A DNA stretch of 25,828 bases. Origin: an uncultured Ruminococcus sp. (GTDB lineage Bacteria; Bacillota; Clostridia; Oscillospirales; Ruminococcaceae). The notes under the pieces are model-generated. The model ran no database searches. It had not been told where the DNA came from and worked only from the letters and a program-made list of their open reading frames with translations. The stretch is taken from positions 1 through 25,828 of the forward strand of contig CABQIF010000016.1 of the NCBI GenBank assembly GCA_902464115.1, given 5' to 3'. Of this stretch, positions 6,733-14,320 are shown in pieces; position 1 is the stretch's first letter, and each line of letters opens with the position of its first letter. The position numbers and the translations under genes are program-made.

Positions 6733-6824
6733 GAGGGGCTGCCCCCTCTCTCCTAATGCAGCCGATGGCGGTGGCAAGCCCGCAGACAATGCAGAGCCGG
6801 AATCAAATTATGGAGGAATTGCAA

Positions 6825-7121
6825 ATGAAAAAAAGTTTAACAAGTAAACAGCAATTGGACATGCTGACTGCTGTTCAGCAGATTCGGGAGCTGGAAACGG
6901 CAAAGCGGGAAATCCTGCATGCCATTGCAGAACAGCAGGAACGCATCAAAACATTGATGACGGACAAGCAGCTGGAAGAACTGGAACTGGACGAATATGT
7001 TGTTCGGTATGTGTCTGTGACATCTAAACGGTTCAACACGTCCGCCTTCAAGAAAACGCATGCAGATTTGTATGAACAGTACACGGAAACCGTTTCCAGC
7101 AAACGATTTTCCATTTCTTAA
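6825..7121 (+). CDS. Coiled-coil early protein
   Basis: This 98-residue protein has a long N-terminal helix (residues 5-52, heptad-like: LTAVQQIRELETAKREILHA) and a compact C-terminal part ending FNTSAFKKTHADLYEQYTET then SSKRFSIS. That ending recurs in small proteins of Firmicute phage replication and recombination regions. The ATG at 6825 has GGAGG upstream; the in-frame ATG at 6810 lacks a site. Function is unknown. An accessory role in replication or DNA protection is only suggested by location. Confidence 0.65.
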   Translation: MKKSLTSKQQLDMLTAVQQIRELETAKREILHAIAEQQERIKTLMTDKQLEELELDEYVVRYVSVTSKRFNTSAFKKTHADLYEQYTETVSSKRFSIS

Positions 7122-7132
7122 GGAGAAAAGCG

Positions 7133-7531
7133 ATGACAAAAGAAGAATGGAAACAGGCAGAAGAAAAGCTGAACTCGGCATTCAGTAGAGTTGACCTGCT
7201 GGTAGATGGCTATGCAGTCACCATCCGGAAAGAACCCTGCGATAAGATGCGGCTCGGATTGACCGTTTATGTAGATGGATATGTCAAAGGAGAATGGGTT
7301 GTACAGGACTGCGAAATTCGCAGGAAGTTCTATTACTGCAGTAAACGGTCGCTGCTGACAGCAAAAGAACGGAAAAAGCTGCAAAAGGAACGGAAAGCAG
7401 TTCGGGAAGCCGTGCTTGCAAGAGCGTCTTATCAGGTATTCTCACCGGTTTTCTATTCCTTCCGCACGCTGAAAAGCCATTTTCTCAAACAGAATACATC
7501 CATTGAACTTTGCAAGGAGGAATCGGTATGA
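7133..7531 (+). CDS. Conserved phage protein of unknown function
   Basis: This 132-residue basic protein has AAGGAG before the ATG. It shows a beta-rich first half (DLLVDGYAVTIRKEP, LGLTVYVDGYVKGEW) and a basic helical second half (SLLTAKERKKLQKERKA, then SFRTLKSHFLKQNTSIELC). This architecture is familiar from many Firmicute phage early regions, where it is annotated as hypothetical. The basic second half would suit nucleic-acid binding. Its stop overlaps the next start by four bases. Confidence 0.7.
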   Translation: MTKEEWKQAEEKLNSAFSRVDLLVDGYAVTIRKEPCDKMRLGLTVYVDGYVKGEWVVQDCEIRRKFYYCSKRSLLTAKERKKLQKERKAVREAVLARASYQVFSPVFYSFRTLKSHFLKQNTSIELCKEESV

Positions 7532-7827
7532 GAACGACCGAAACAACCGGCAATCCATTTTTCGACCGTTTTTGGGCAGCCTATCCGAAGAAGGTCGGGA
7601 AAGAAAAAGCACGCCGGGCATTTGAAAAAGTGCATCCGACAGAAGACCAGCTTGTTCGGATGCTGGAAGCCATCACGGAACAAAGCCGTGTCTATTCCTG
7701 GAGCAAGGCGACCTGGAAATACATTCCACACCCTGCGACCTGGTTAAATCAAAAACGATGGGAGGATGAAGTGATTGGAGAAACTGTCGTTTCCGAAGAT
7801 GGCTGCTACGGGGCTGACGTATTCTGA
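7528..7827 (+). CDS. DnaD-like replisome organiser, C-terminal type
   Basis: This 99-residue protein contains FFDRFWAAYPKKVGKEKARR and YIPHPATWLNQKRWEDE. These are signatures of the C-terminal part of phage replication-initiation proteins that load helicase with a DnaC/DnaI partner. The N-terminal winged helix of the longer family members is absent, so this is a short form. AAGGAGG precedes the ATG at 7528. It overlaps the downstream loader gene by 53 bases, and such overlaps often accompany interacting products. Confidence 0.75.
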   Translation: MRTTETTGNPFFDRFWAAYPKKVGKEKARRAFEKVHPTEDQLVRMLEAITEQSRVYSWSKATWKYIPHPATWLNQKRWEDEVIGETVVSEDGCYGADVF

Positions 7828-8566
7828 CCTGATGCAACTGCGTGTGAAACAGTACAATGCCCAGCCCGGTACACTGACCGGGTATCATTGCAACATCTGC
7901 AATGACAAAGGGCTGCTTGCTGTTACGGACGGAGAACGGGAATGGATGACTCCCTGCACCTGCATGAAAACCAGAGATGCCCTGCGGAGAATCCGAGAAA
8001 GCGGACTGGAAGATCTGCTCCGCACCTGTACCTTTTCCAACTTTGAGACGGAACAGCCATTTCAGGCACGCATGAAACAATGTGCCACAGACTTTTTGAG
8101 TCAGCGGCAGGCATGGTTTTTTGTCGGCGGTCAGAGTGGCTGTGGGAAGACCCACATCTGCACGGCACTGGTCGGCGGATTTCTCAAACTGGGGCTTTCC
8201 GTCCGCTATCTGGTCTGGCAGGAAGACGCTGCCCGACTGAAAGCAGCCCTTATGGACGGCAGTTATACAACGGAGCTGCTGCCCTACAAAGAAGCGGATG
8301 TGTTGTATCTGGATGATCTGTTCAAGACGAAGAGCGGCTTTTTGCAGGATGTCAGCAATGCAGATGTCAAGCTGGCATTTGAACTGCTGGACTATCGCTG
8401 CCGGAACCGAATGCTGACCATCTTATCCACGGAATGGACAACTGCCCAGCTGATTGAAGTGGATGAAGCCCTTGCCGGAAGAATCATCCGCATGGCACGG
8501 GGCTATACCATTTGTGTGAAAAAAGACCGGAACAAAAACTACCGGCTGAAAGGGGCGGACGGATGA
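7775..8566 (+). CDS. DnaC/DnaI-type helicase loader
   Basis: This 263-residue AAA+ protein has a TTG start with GGAGG nine bases upstream. A zinc-binding cluster (C39, C42, C61, C63; HCNIC and PCTC) precedes Walker A GGQSGCGKT (118-126) and Walker B VLYLDDL (176-182). The C-terminal TEWTTAQLIEVDEALAGRII segment holds the usual sensor and arginine-finger region. Such proteins open the DnaB/DnaC-type hexamer onto single-stranded DNA. Mu itself uses the host primosome, so a phage-borne loader next to MuA/MuB suggests this phage assembles the fork after strand transfer with its own loader. Confidence 0.92.
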   Translation: MEKLSFPKMAATGLTYSDLMQLRVKQYNAQPGTLTGYHCNICNDKGLLAVTDGEREWMTPCTCMKTRDALRRIRESGLEDLLRTCTFSNFETEQPFQARMKQCATDFLSQRQAWFFVGGQSGCGKTHICTALVGGFLKLGLSVRYLVWQEDAARLKAALMDGSYTTELLPYKEADVLYLDDLFKTKSGFLQDVSNADVKLAFELLDYRCRNRMLTILSTEWTTAQLIEVDEALAGRIIRMARGYTICVKKDRNKNYRLKGADG

Positions 8567-9030
8567 GCGAACGAGATTCCGTGCAAAAGATTTATGGCAT
8601 TGCTGCCGTGCTGGGCATGGTGGAATCCGGAAACCGGGAAGATGCTCTGCATCAGCTGGTGTACGGTATGACGGGAAAAGATTCCGTCCGGTCGCTGTCC
8701 GAAGCGGAACGAAAATCGGTGGCAGCAGAATTGCGAAAACGGCTGCGGAAAGAATACCTGAGCTATCATCCGTCCAAAGCAGAATTTGCCGGAAAGATGA
8801 CTGCCCGACAGAAAAGCAAGGCATGGGCGTTGCTGTATGAGTTGGAACGAATTACTCCTTCTCCGGTCAGCATTCAGGAACGAATGGCAGGTGTTGTGCA
8901 GAAGGAACTGCAAATTACAGCCTCCGCCGCAGATCCTCTACGATGGGTTTCTCTGGCAGACGGGTCGAGATTGATTGAGCAGCTGAAACGCTATGTGCAG
9001 CATGCCAAAAAAGGCGGCGATGCCGAATGA
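8563..9030 (+). CDS. gemA: Gp16/GemA-like phage regulator
   Basis: This 155-residue protein overlaps the previous gene by ATGA. About residues 1-70 are helical (VQKIYGIAAVLGMVESGNRE), then FAGKMTARQKSKAWALLYEL and a C-terminal SLADGSRLIEQLKRYVQ match the Mu Gp16 (GemA) family. Mu GemA affects host gene expression and DNA supercoiling. In Mu it directly precedes mor, exactly as here. The assignment rests on the pattern plus that order; the biochemical role is not well established for the family. Confidence 0.8.
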   Translation: MSERDSVQKIYGIAAVLGMVESGNREDALHQLVYGMTGKDSVRSLSEAERKSVAAELRKRLRKEYLSYHPSKAEFAGKMTARQKSKAWALLYELERITPSPVSIQERMAGVVQKELQITASAADPLRWVSLADGSRLIEQLKRYVQHAKKGGDAE

Positions 9031-9335
9031 ATCTGGATCAGTTGACATTGGAACAGCTACATGGCAATCAGAGAGAACTTGCCGAAACCATCGGAATCGA
9101 AGCATACAAACGGCTGGTATTGAAGTATGGCGGCGGAAACATCTACATCTGCAAACCGGACACCCTGCTGCAACCCCTGCGGGATGATGCCATTTATCAT
9201 CATTTTACCGGCGACAATTACCGGGAACTTGCCCTTGCCTATCATCTGACAGAAAAAACAGTACGGGACATCATTGACAGACAAAATGCAGCCAATATGA
9301 GCGGTCAGATGTCCCTTTTACAGGAAGAGTTTTGA
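9027..9335 (+). CDS. mor: Mor-family middle transcription activator
   Basis: This 102-residue protein overlaps GemA by ATGA. Residues 33-90 carry the Mor/C signature: LKYGGGNIYICKPD, then HHFTGDNYRELALAYHLTEK and TVRDIIDRQN, a beta-ribbon plus helix-turn-helix. Mor proteins are dimers that bind just upstream of a poor -35 region and recruit RNA polymerase. It is the last early gene, followed by a terminator. Its likely target is a promoter for the gp25-gp26-gp27-LoaP operon, with a -10-like TATACA at 9362-9367. Confidence 0.9.
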   Translation: MNLDQLTLEQLHGNQRELAETIGIEAYKRLVLKYGGGNIYICKPDTLLQPLRDDAIYHHFTGDNYRELALAYHLTEKTVRDIIDRQNAANMSGQMSLLQEEF

Positions 9336-9377
9336 AGAAATAGGTGAATCTGTCGCCCAACTATACAAGAATCTAAA

Positions 9378-9418
9378 AAATGTGTTATGCTGGAACAAAC
9401 AGGATAACACATTTTTTT
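9378..9418 (+). terminator. Terminator at the end of the early operon
   Basis: AAATGTGTTAT (9378-9388) pairs with ATAACACATTT (9404-9414) across a 15-base loop and is followed by a T-run ending at 9418. It separates Mor from the middle operon. A -10-like TATACA (9362-9367) lies just upstream, so a Mor-dependent transcript would begin at about the foot of this hairpin. Escape at such an early position could differ from that of a transcript arriving from the early promoter (inference). Confidence 0.75.
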
Positions 9419-9439
9419 ATGGAAGGAGGGCATTTGCAA

Positions 9440-9751
9440 TTGACACAGGAGATTATCCTCTTCATTATCACAACCGTGATCACAGCAGTTCTGGGTGTGA
9501 TTGGATATTTTCTAAAACGCACAATGGACAGGAACGACAAGAACGAAGCAGCCGTGCAGGAACTGCGGGATAATCTGCTGACATTATCGGATAAATATGC
9601 CACAAAGGCAGAGATTCGGGAAATCAAAGCGTCCATGGAAAAGCTGTCGGAGAACATCGACTATATCAAGGAACACACAACGAAAAATGAGGATTTTATC
9701 CGAACTATGGCAAGACTGGAAAGCAAAATCGACCATTACTGCAGCAGATAG
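9440..9751 (+). CDS. Mu gp25-like membrane-anchored coiled-coil protein (DUF2730-like)
   Basis: This 103-residue protein has one N-terminal membrane segment (IILFIITTVITAVLGVIGYF, residues 5-24) followed by a long heptad helix (for example LRDNLLTLSDKYATKAEIRE). TTG at 9440 is chosen because AAGGAGG ends ten bases before it; TTG at 9434 is the alternative. The layout and its place before the gp26- and gp27-like genes match Mu gp25 (DUF2730). Function is unknown; an XhlA-like holin helper is another possibility. Confidence 0.7.
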   Translation: MTQEIILFIITTVITAVLGVIGYFLKRTMDRNDKNEAAVQELRDNLLTLSDKYATKAEIREIKASMEKLSENIDYIKEHTTKNEDFIRTMARLESKIDHYCSR

Positions 9752-9762
9752 GAGGCGGAACG

Positions 9763-10092
9763 ATGGAACAGACAGAAATGCTGCGGCGGATGCAGCAAAA
9801 AACATTTTTCAAGAATAACGGCATGGTGCTGAAAGCAGTCAATCTGCTGCGGGACAAATATGTATCGCTGTCCGATGTCTGTTATGCCCTGCACCCCAGC
9901 ATGAACGAAGCAGAATTTCGGGATGCGGTGAACTACTTGACGGAATCCGGATACATCCGCCTGCGGAAAGCAGGCAGCAAGGAATCGTCCACATTGGCGG
10001 ATACAGAAATGCAGGAACTGGAAGCCAAGGTAACAGCGGAAGGCATTCAAATCATCGCTTGTGTGCGGACAGATGTCTGCATTGACGTGTAA
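9763..10092 (+). CDS. Mu gp26-like winged-helix protein
   Basis: This 109-residue protein has a winged-helix pattern at about residues 18-70 (NGMVLKAVNLLRDKYVSLSD, then FRDAVNYLTESGYIRLRKAG) and a short C-terminal part with VTAEGIQIIACV. This, and its place between gp25- and gp27-like genes, fit the Mu gp26 counterpart found near the terminase of Mu-like phages. It probably binds DNA or helps packaging, but no direct function is known. GGAGG precedes the ATG. Confidence 0.7.
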   Translation: MEQTEMLRRMQQKTFFKNNGMVLKAVNLLRDKYVSLSDVCYALHPSMNEAEFRDAVNYLTESGYIRLRKAGSKESSTLADTEMQELEAKVTAEGIQIIACVRTDVCIDV

Positions 10093-10103
10093 GGCGGTGC
10101 AAA

Positions 10104-10652
10104 ATGGGAAAACGAAGAAAGCACTCCAAAATCGACCAGCTGGAGCCGGCAGTGAAAGAAACTGTGGATGAAATGATTAAAACCGGGGCGTATTACCGGG
10201 AGATTGTAGCATATATCCAGTCGCACGGTGTCAGCATCTCACTGGCAGCAGTCGGAAAGTATGCAAAGAATTTAATGAGTACACTGGATGCTCTGCGGCT
10301 GAGTCAGGAAAATTTCCGGGCAATCATGGAAGAAACTGACCGATATCCGGATTTGGACATGACAGACGGCATTCTTCGGCTGCTGTGCAATCAGATGCTG
10401 GATGCCATCAACAAGCTGCCGGAAGAACGGTTGCAGGAAGTGGATTTTGATACACTTTCCAAAAATGCAGTTGCCTTAACCCGTGCGGTTGCATACAAGA
10501 AAAATGTAGATGTCAAAACACGGGATGCACTGGAAAACGGAGCGGAACAGTTCCGGGATTTGATTTTTGAAGCGATGGCAGCAGAACGACCGGATTTATA
10601 TCAGGAAGTGCGGCGGTTCATGAAGGAAAAACAGAAGGAGGACAAGGCATGA
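10104..10652 (+). CDS. Mu gp27-like small terminase protein (DUF3486)
   Basis: This 182-residue protein opens with a basic helix-turn-helix module (residues 6-55: KHSKIDQLEPAVKETVDEMI, HGVSISLAAVGKY) followed by helices typical of DUF3486, including the LLCNQMLDAINKLPEERLQE region. DUF3486 contains Mu gp27, thought to be the small terminase subunit that recognises the packaging site. The N-terminal module recurs at the end of the Bro-N protein at 667. Its stop overlaps the LoaP-like start (ATGA). Confidence 0.85.
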   Translation: MGKRRKHSKIDQLEPAVKETVDEMIKTGAYYREIVAYIQSHGVSISLAAVGKYAKNLMSTLDALRLSQENFRAIMEETDRYPDLDMTDGILRLLCNQMLDAINKLPEERLQEVDFDTLSKNAVALTRAVAYKKNVDVKTRDALENGAEQFRDLIFEAMAAERPDLYQEVRRFMKEKQKEDKA

Positions 10653-11143
10653 GTATGTATGTGATTCGGGTAAAACCCGGAATGGATTGCGAAGTAGCAG
10701 CCAGCCTACGAAAGCGAGGATACTTTATCCGCTGTCCGCAGCGAACCCTGTCCATCCGGAAAGACGGTACCTGGACAGACCGGACAGAACCGATTTTTTC
10801 CGGATATTTGTTTTTAGAATCTCCAGAGCCTTTGCGGTCAGAGTCCTATTATGACATCTGTCAGGCAGATGGTGTGCTGTATTTTTTAAAGCAGGGCAGC
10901 CGACCAGCTTCTCTGTCCAGCCGGGAAGAAGTATATATTCGCTTACTCTGGAACAAGGGCTTCCCGATTTCTGCCTCTCGTGTCTTTGTGACCGCAAGCG
11001 GAGATTGTATGATTCTTTCCGGTATGCTGCGGCAATATGAAGGACAGATTCAGAGCATACAGCTGCGGCAGCGGCGAGCGAAAGTTGCCATTCCCATTCT
11101 TGGAAAGACCTATTCCGTCACATTGCCGGTAATCGGAATTTAA
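10649..11143 (+). CDS. LoaP-like NusG paralogue (processive antiterminator)
   Basis: This 164-residue protein has a NusG N-terminal domain (about 3-85: MYVIRVKPGMDCEVAASLRK, then EPIFSGYLFLES) and a KOW domain (about 117-150: SGDCMILSGMLRQYEGQIQS, then RRAKVAIPILG). The linker segment ASLSSREEVYIRLLWN and the closing region match LoaP-type NusG paralogues. LoaP proteins ride on RNA polymerase and let it pass terminators, recruited by an RNA hairpin in the target leader. Here the gene ends directly before a hairpin-rich 258-base leader that finishes in a terminator ahead of the late genes. Housekeeping NusG is unlikely given the phage operon and diverged sequence. Family is confident; late-gene control is inference. 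Confidence 0.88.
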   Translation: MSMYVIRVKPGMDCEVAASLRKRGYFIRCPQRTLSIRKDGTWTDRTEPIFSGYLFLESPEPLRSESYYDICQADGVLYFLKQGSRPASLSSREEVYIRLLWNKGFPISASRVFVTASGDCMILSGMLRQYEGQIQSIQLRQRRAKVAIPILGKTYSVTLPVIGI

Positions 11144-11401
11144 ATCTTTGCAGAAAAAATTTGCCTACGTCTGCACGGCGGTAGATTCGTCCCGCCGGAA
11201 CGGCGTTTGCAACAAAAATCAAAACGGATTTTACAGCAACATCCGAATGGCGGAGCCTGCCCAGAGAAAAGAGCGTTTAAAAGGTGTTTAAACGCCTGTA
11301 GAATCGTTTAAGAAATTCCACCCGAAACAGATTCCGCAAAAACAGAAAACGGCATACAGGGGCAATTCTGCCCCTCATTTTTTTAGAAGGAGGAACTGTC
11401 C
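11144..11401 (+). promoter_or_regulatory. Late-operon leader, candidate LoaP target
   Basis: No gene lies here. CGGCGG (11176-11181) and CCGCCG (11192-11197) form a perfect GC stem with a ten-base loop, with GCA/TGC (11173-11175, 11208-11210) possibly closing a larger stem. GCGTTTAA/TTAAACGC (11273-11280, 11288-11295) forms a second hairpin, and GTTTAA occurs three times within 35 bases. A terminator (11358-11384) ends the leader. No consensus promoter was seen, which fits read-through from the upstream operon or an activated promoter. Confidence 0.65.
11358..11384 (+). terminator. Perfect terminator in front of the late genes
   Basis: AGGGGCA (11358-11364), loop ATTC, TGCCCCT (11369-11375), then CA and seven T (11378-11384). 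It lies 17 bases before the first late start codon, with the AGAAGGAGG ribosome site between. A terminator this close before a gene in the same direction would block it unless bypassed. Confidence 0.9.
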
Positions 11402-11719
11402 ATGAACAGAAAAAAGAATAGCATTCGCATCCTGGCAGCCGGCATGGAACAGTTTGAAGCTAAACAGCAGCAGGCAGACTTTTCCACGCTGGAAACTTTT
11501 CTCTCTGCCTACCTTAATACGCCGGGACGCAAGCAACGAAAACAGCTGGCAGAAGAATTTCAGAAGCGACATTTGGAACTGCATCAATTTTTGAAGAGCC
11601 ATCCGGATTTGCTGACCGCAGAAACGGAATTGCAGGCAATGATTGCCGGAGAACAGAATGAAACGGGTTCCAAGCAGATTTCCAACTTGCTGGAAAAACT
11701 GGAGGAGGGACTGTCATGA
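11402..11719 (+). CDS. Unknown first late protein
   Basis: This 105-residue helical, charged protein has its ATG ten bases after AAGGAGG. It includes LETFLSAYLNTPGRKQRKQL and a C-terminal SNLLEKLEEGL. Its stop overlaps the large terminase start by ATGA, so the two are coupled. The place just before the large terminase is where small terminase subunits often lie, yet the gp27-like gene at 10104 is already a candidate. It could be a second DNA-recognition or packaging helper. No family is recognised. Confidence 0.6.
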   Translation: MNRKKNSIRILAAGMEQFEAKQQQADFSTLETFLSAYLNTPGRKQRKQLAEEFQKRHLELHQFLKSHPDLLTAETELQAMIAGEQNETGSKQISNLLEKLEEGLS

Positions 11720-12972
11720 TATTTCAGGACTTTTCTCCCAAGCAGCGGCAAGCAATGCTCTGGTGGGCGATGCCGGAGAGCAAGCAGTATGATGCCATTG
11801 TATGCGATGGGTCGGTACGTTCCGGCAAAACAATGGCAATGAGCATTGGATTTTTGATCTGGAGCATGCGGAATTTTGACCGGGAATCCTTTGCCTTCTG
11901 CGGAAAGACCATTGACAGCTTGAAACGAAACGTCATTCAGCCCCTGCAAAAATGGATGGAGGGCATTGTACAGCCGAAAATCAATTTATCCAAAAACTAC
12001 ATGGATGTGCAGTGGCTGGGACATGAAAACCGCTATTATTTTTTCGGCGGTAAGGACGAAAGCAGTTATACGCTGATTCAGGGCATCACTCTGGCAGGCG
12101 TGCTGCTGGATGAAGCTGCCTTGATGCCGCAATCCTTTGTGGATCAGGCAGTTGCCCGTTGTTCTGTCACAGATTCTCGGCTCTGGTTCAATTGCAATCC
12201 GGACGGCAGCGAAGAACATTGGTTTTTTCAGAACTGGGTTGGCGGAGAAGCTGCATCTGGGAAAAATCGGCTGCACCTGCATTTTACCATGGAGGACAAT
12301 TATGCACTGTCCGATGCTGTCCGGCAGCGATACGAGCGAATGTATACCGGTGTATTCTATGAGCGGTATATTCTGGGACTTTGGCGAATGGCAGAAGGTC
12401 TGGTGTATCCGATGTTCGACCGCAGCAGGCATGTGGTTCCAGATTGTATGCCGCCTGCCGGAACGGGAACATTTTGGGTTTCCTGCGACTATGGTACTCG
12501 AAATCCAACTTCAATCGGACTATGGCATCTGACCCCGAACGGCAATGCAACAAGATTGCGGGAGTATTATTATGATGGACGGAAACAAAATCCTCGAACG
12601 GATGAAGAGCATTACACAGCATTGGAGCAGCTGGTCGGAACGCTCTATCCATTTGTGCGGGCAGTCATCATTGACCCGTCCGCTGCTTCTTTTATGGAAT
12701 GCGTTCGGCGGCACGGAAAATTCCGGGTTTACAAGGCAAATAATTCTGTTTTGGACGGTATCCGGGATGTTGGCACGCTGCTTGCTTTAGACCGTCTGCA
12801 CATTTGTGCCGGATGCAAAGACATCATCCGGGAATTTGGGCAATACCGATGGGACGGAAAATCCAAGGGACAAGATCAGGTCATCAAAGAATATGACCAT
12901 GCCATGGATGACATGCGGTATTTTGTGCGGACAGCGATGAAGCACACCCTGAAAGAATTACGGCGGAGGTGA
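11716..12972 (+). CDS. terL: Terminase large subunit (PBSX/Terminase_3 type)
   Basis: This 418-residue DNA-packaging motor has Walker A DGSVRSGKT (31-39), Walker B GVLLDEAAL (128-136) and a coupling-like WFNCNPDG. The RuvC-type nuclease has candidate metal ligands D258 (VSCDYGTRN), D320 (VIIDPSA) and the C-terminal DHAMDDMRY region. The ATPase pulls DNA into the prohead and the nuclease cuts it. The type resembles PBSX/SPP1-like siphophage terminases, not Mu gp28, which marks the start of the non-Mu structural module. Confidence 0.93.
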   Translation: MIFQDFSPKQRQAMLWWAMPESKQYDAIVCDGSVRSGKTMAMSIGFLIWSMRNFDRESFAFCGKTIDSLKRNVIQPLQKWMEGIVQPKINLSKNYMDVQWLGHENRYYFFGGKDESSYTLIQGITLAGVLLDEAALMPQSFVDQAVARCSVTDSRLWFNCNPDGSEEHWFFQNWVGGEAASGKNRLHLHFTMEDNYALSDAVRQRYERMYTGVFYERYILGLWRMAEGLVYPMFDRSRHVVPDCMPPAGTGTFWVSCDYGTRNPTSIGLWHLTPNGNATRLREYYYDGRKQNPRTDEEHYTALEQLVGTLYPFVRAVIIDPSAASFMECVRRHGKFRVYKANNSVLDGIRDVGTLLALDRLHICAGCKDIIREFGQYRWDGKSKGQDQVIKEYDHAMDDMRYFVRTAMKHTLKELRRR

Positions 12973-12976
12973 TGAA

Positions 12977-14320
12977 ATGATTGATATGAATGGAATTGCC
13001 GCTGCGATCGGTGTACCCTGCACCATCAGCGGCATCATGCAGGAACATCTGCAGCTTTGGGAAACGCTCTACTGCAATCAGGCAGCCTGGGTGAATCAGA
13101 GGGTGCGTTCCCTGCAAATTCCGGCGGTCGTATCCAGAGAATTGAAACGGCTGACACTGACAGAATTTGATTTGACCGCAGCGGATTCCCAGCTGCAAGA
13201 GATTTTGCAGCGTTTTTTGCCCAAACTACGGCAAAAGCTGGATTACGGCATTGCCTCCGGCGGATTGCTGATGAAGCCTTGCTATGCAGCAGGTGGAATT
13301 TTTGTAGATCTGGTGCCGCAGGGGCGGTATCTGCCCATCCAGTATACCGATGACCGGTGCACAGCAATTGCCTGCACAGAGTATGCAGTGATGGAAAAGA
13401 ACTGCTATACCCGCATTGAAATCCATACCTATGAAAACGGAAGGCATACGGTAGAGAATCGCTGTTTCCGGTCGCCAATGGTTGGCGTGCTGGGAACGCC
13501 CTGTAGTCTATTGGAAGTTCCGCAGTGGGCATCCCTTTTGGAATCCATCACATTTCCAGCAGAACAGCCATTGTTTGCAGTATTTCAGATGCCGGACACC
13601 AACAATATTGATTTAGACTGTCCGCTGGGAGTATCCGCTTTTTCAGATGCGGTTGGATTTATTCGAGATGCGGACGAACAATGGGAGCGGATTCTTTGGG
13701 AATTAGAATCGTCCGAACGGGCGATTGATGCCAGCGAGGATTTATTCCGATTTAACCCGGAAACCAATCAGCCAGTACTGCCAAAGGGACGGGAGCGGAT
13801 GTATCATTGCCTGGAAGCGACCGGAGATGGCGGAAAAACCATCTACAATACCTTTTCCCCGGAGGTACGGGACAATTCGTATTTTCATGCCCTCAACCAG
13901 ATATTCCGGCAAATCGAGAATACGACCGGGCTGAGTTATGGAACAATTTCCGAGGTTTCGGACGTTGAAAAAACGGCAGAGGAAGTCAAAAGCAGCAAGC
14001 AGCGTTCCTTTGTGCGAGTGTGTGACATCCAGAAAAATTTGCAGACTGCTCTGGAACAGCTGGCAGCAGCAGTGTTGACTTATGACCGCCTGCTCTTCCA
14101 AAATTCCAATACCGATGCAACGATTACCTGTCAATTTGGGGATGGCGTGCTGGAGGACACAGAAAAGGAGTTCAACCGACAGCTTGCCATGGTACAGGCA
14201 CGAGTATTGAAACCGGAACAGTTGCTGCAATATCATTTCCAATGCACGGAGGAAGAAGCACGGAATCTGCTGCCGGAACAGCAGGATGCAGGCGGTTTAT
14301 TTGACGGCGGTGCATTTTAA
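12977..14320 (+). CDS. Portal protein (A118 / SPP1-like)
   Basis: This 447-residue protein has AGGTGATGA upstream and lies four bases after the terminase. Family-typical stretches include DYGIASGGLLMKPCY, FRQIENTTGLSYGTISEVSD and TAEEVKSSKQRSFVRVCDIQ, matching the A118 portal family. It forms the dodecameric ring at one head vertex through which DNA enters and leaves. The following gene is an A118-type minor capsid protein, as in that phage group. Length is normal and the reading frame is intact. Confidence 0.9.
   Translation: MIDMNGIAAAIGVPCTISGIMQEHLQLWETLYCNQAAWVNQRVRSLQIPAVVSRELKRLTLTEFDLTAADSQLQEILQRFLPKLRQKLDYGIASGGLLMKPCYAAGGIFVDLVPQGRYLPIQYTDDRCTAIACTEYAVMEKNCYTRIEIHTYENGRHTVENRCFRSPMVGVLGTPCSLLEVPQWASLLESITFPAEQPLFAVFQMPDTNNIDLDCPLGVSAFSDAVGFIRDADEQWERILWELESSERAIDASEDLFRFNPETNQPVLPKGRERMYHCLEATGDGGKTIYNTFSPEVRDNSYFHALNQIFRQIENTTGLSYGTISEVSDVEKTAEEVKSSKQRSFVRVCDIQKNLQTALEQLAAAVLTYDRLLFQNSNTDATITCQFGDGVLEDTEKEFNRQLAMVQARVLKPEQLLQYHFQCTEEEARNLLPEQQDAGGLFDGGAF

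Noticed and set aside
5640..9335. Mu Gam, Kil or Mom-type genes in the early region
   Set aside because: No predicted protein here shows features of these families; their absence is only for this window.
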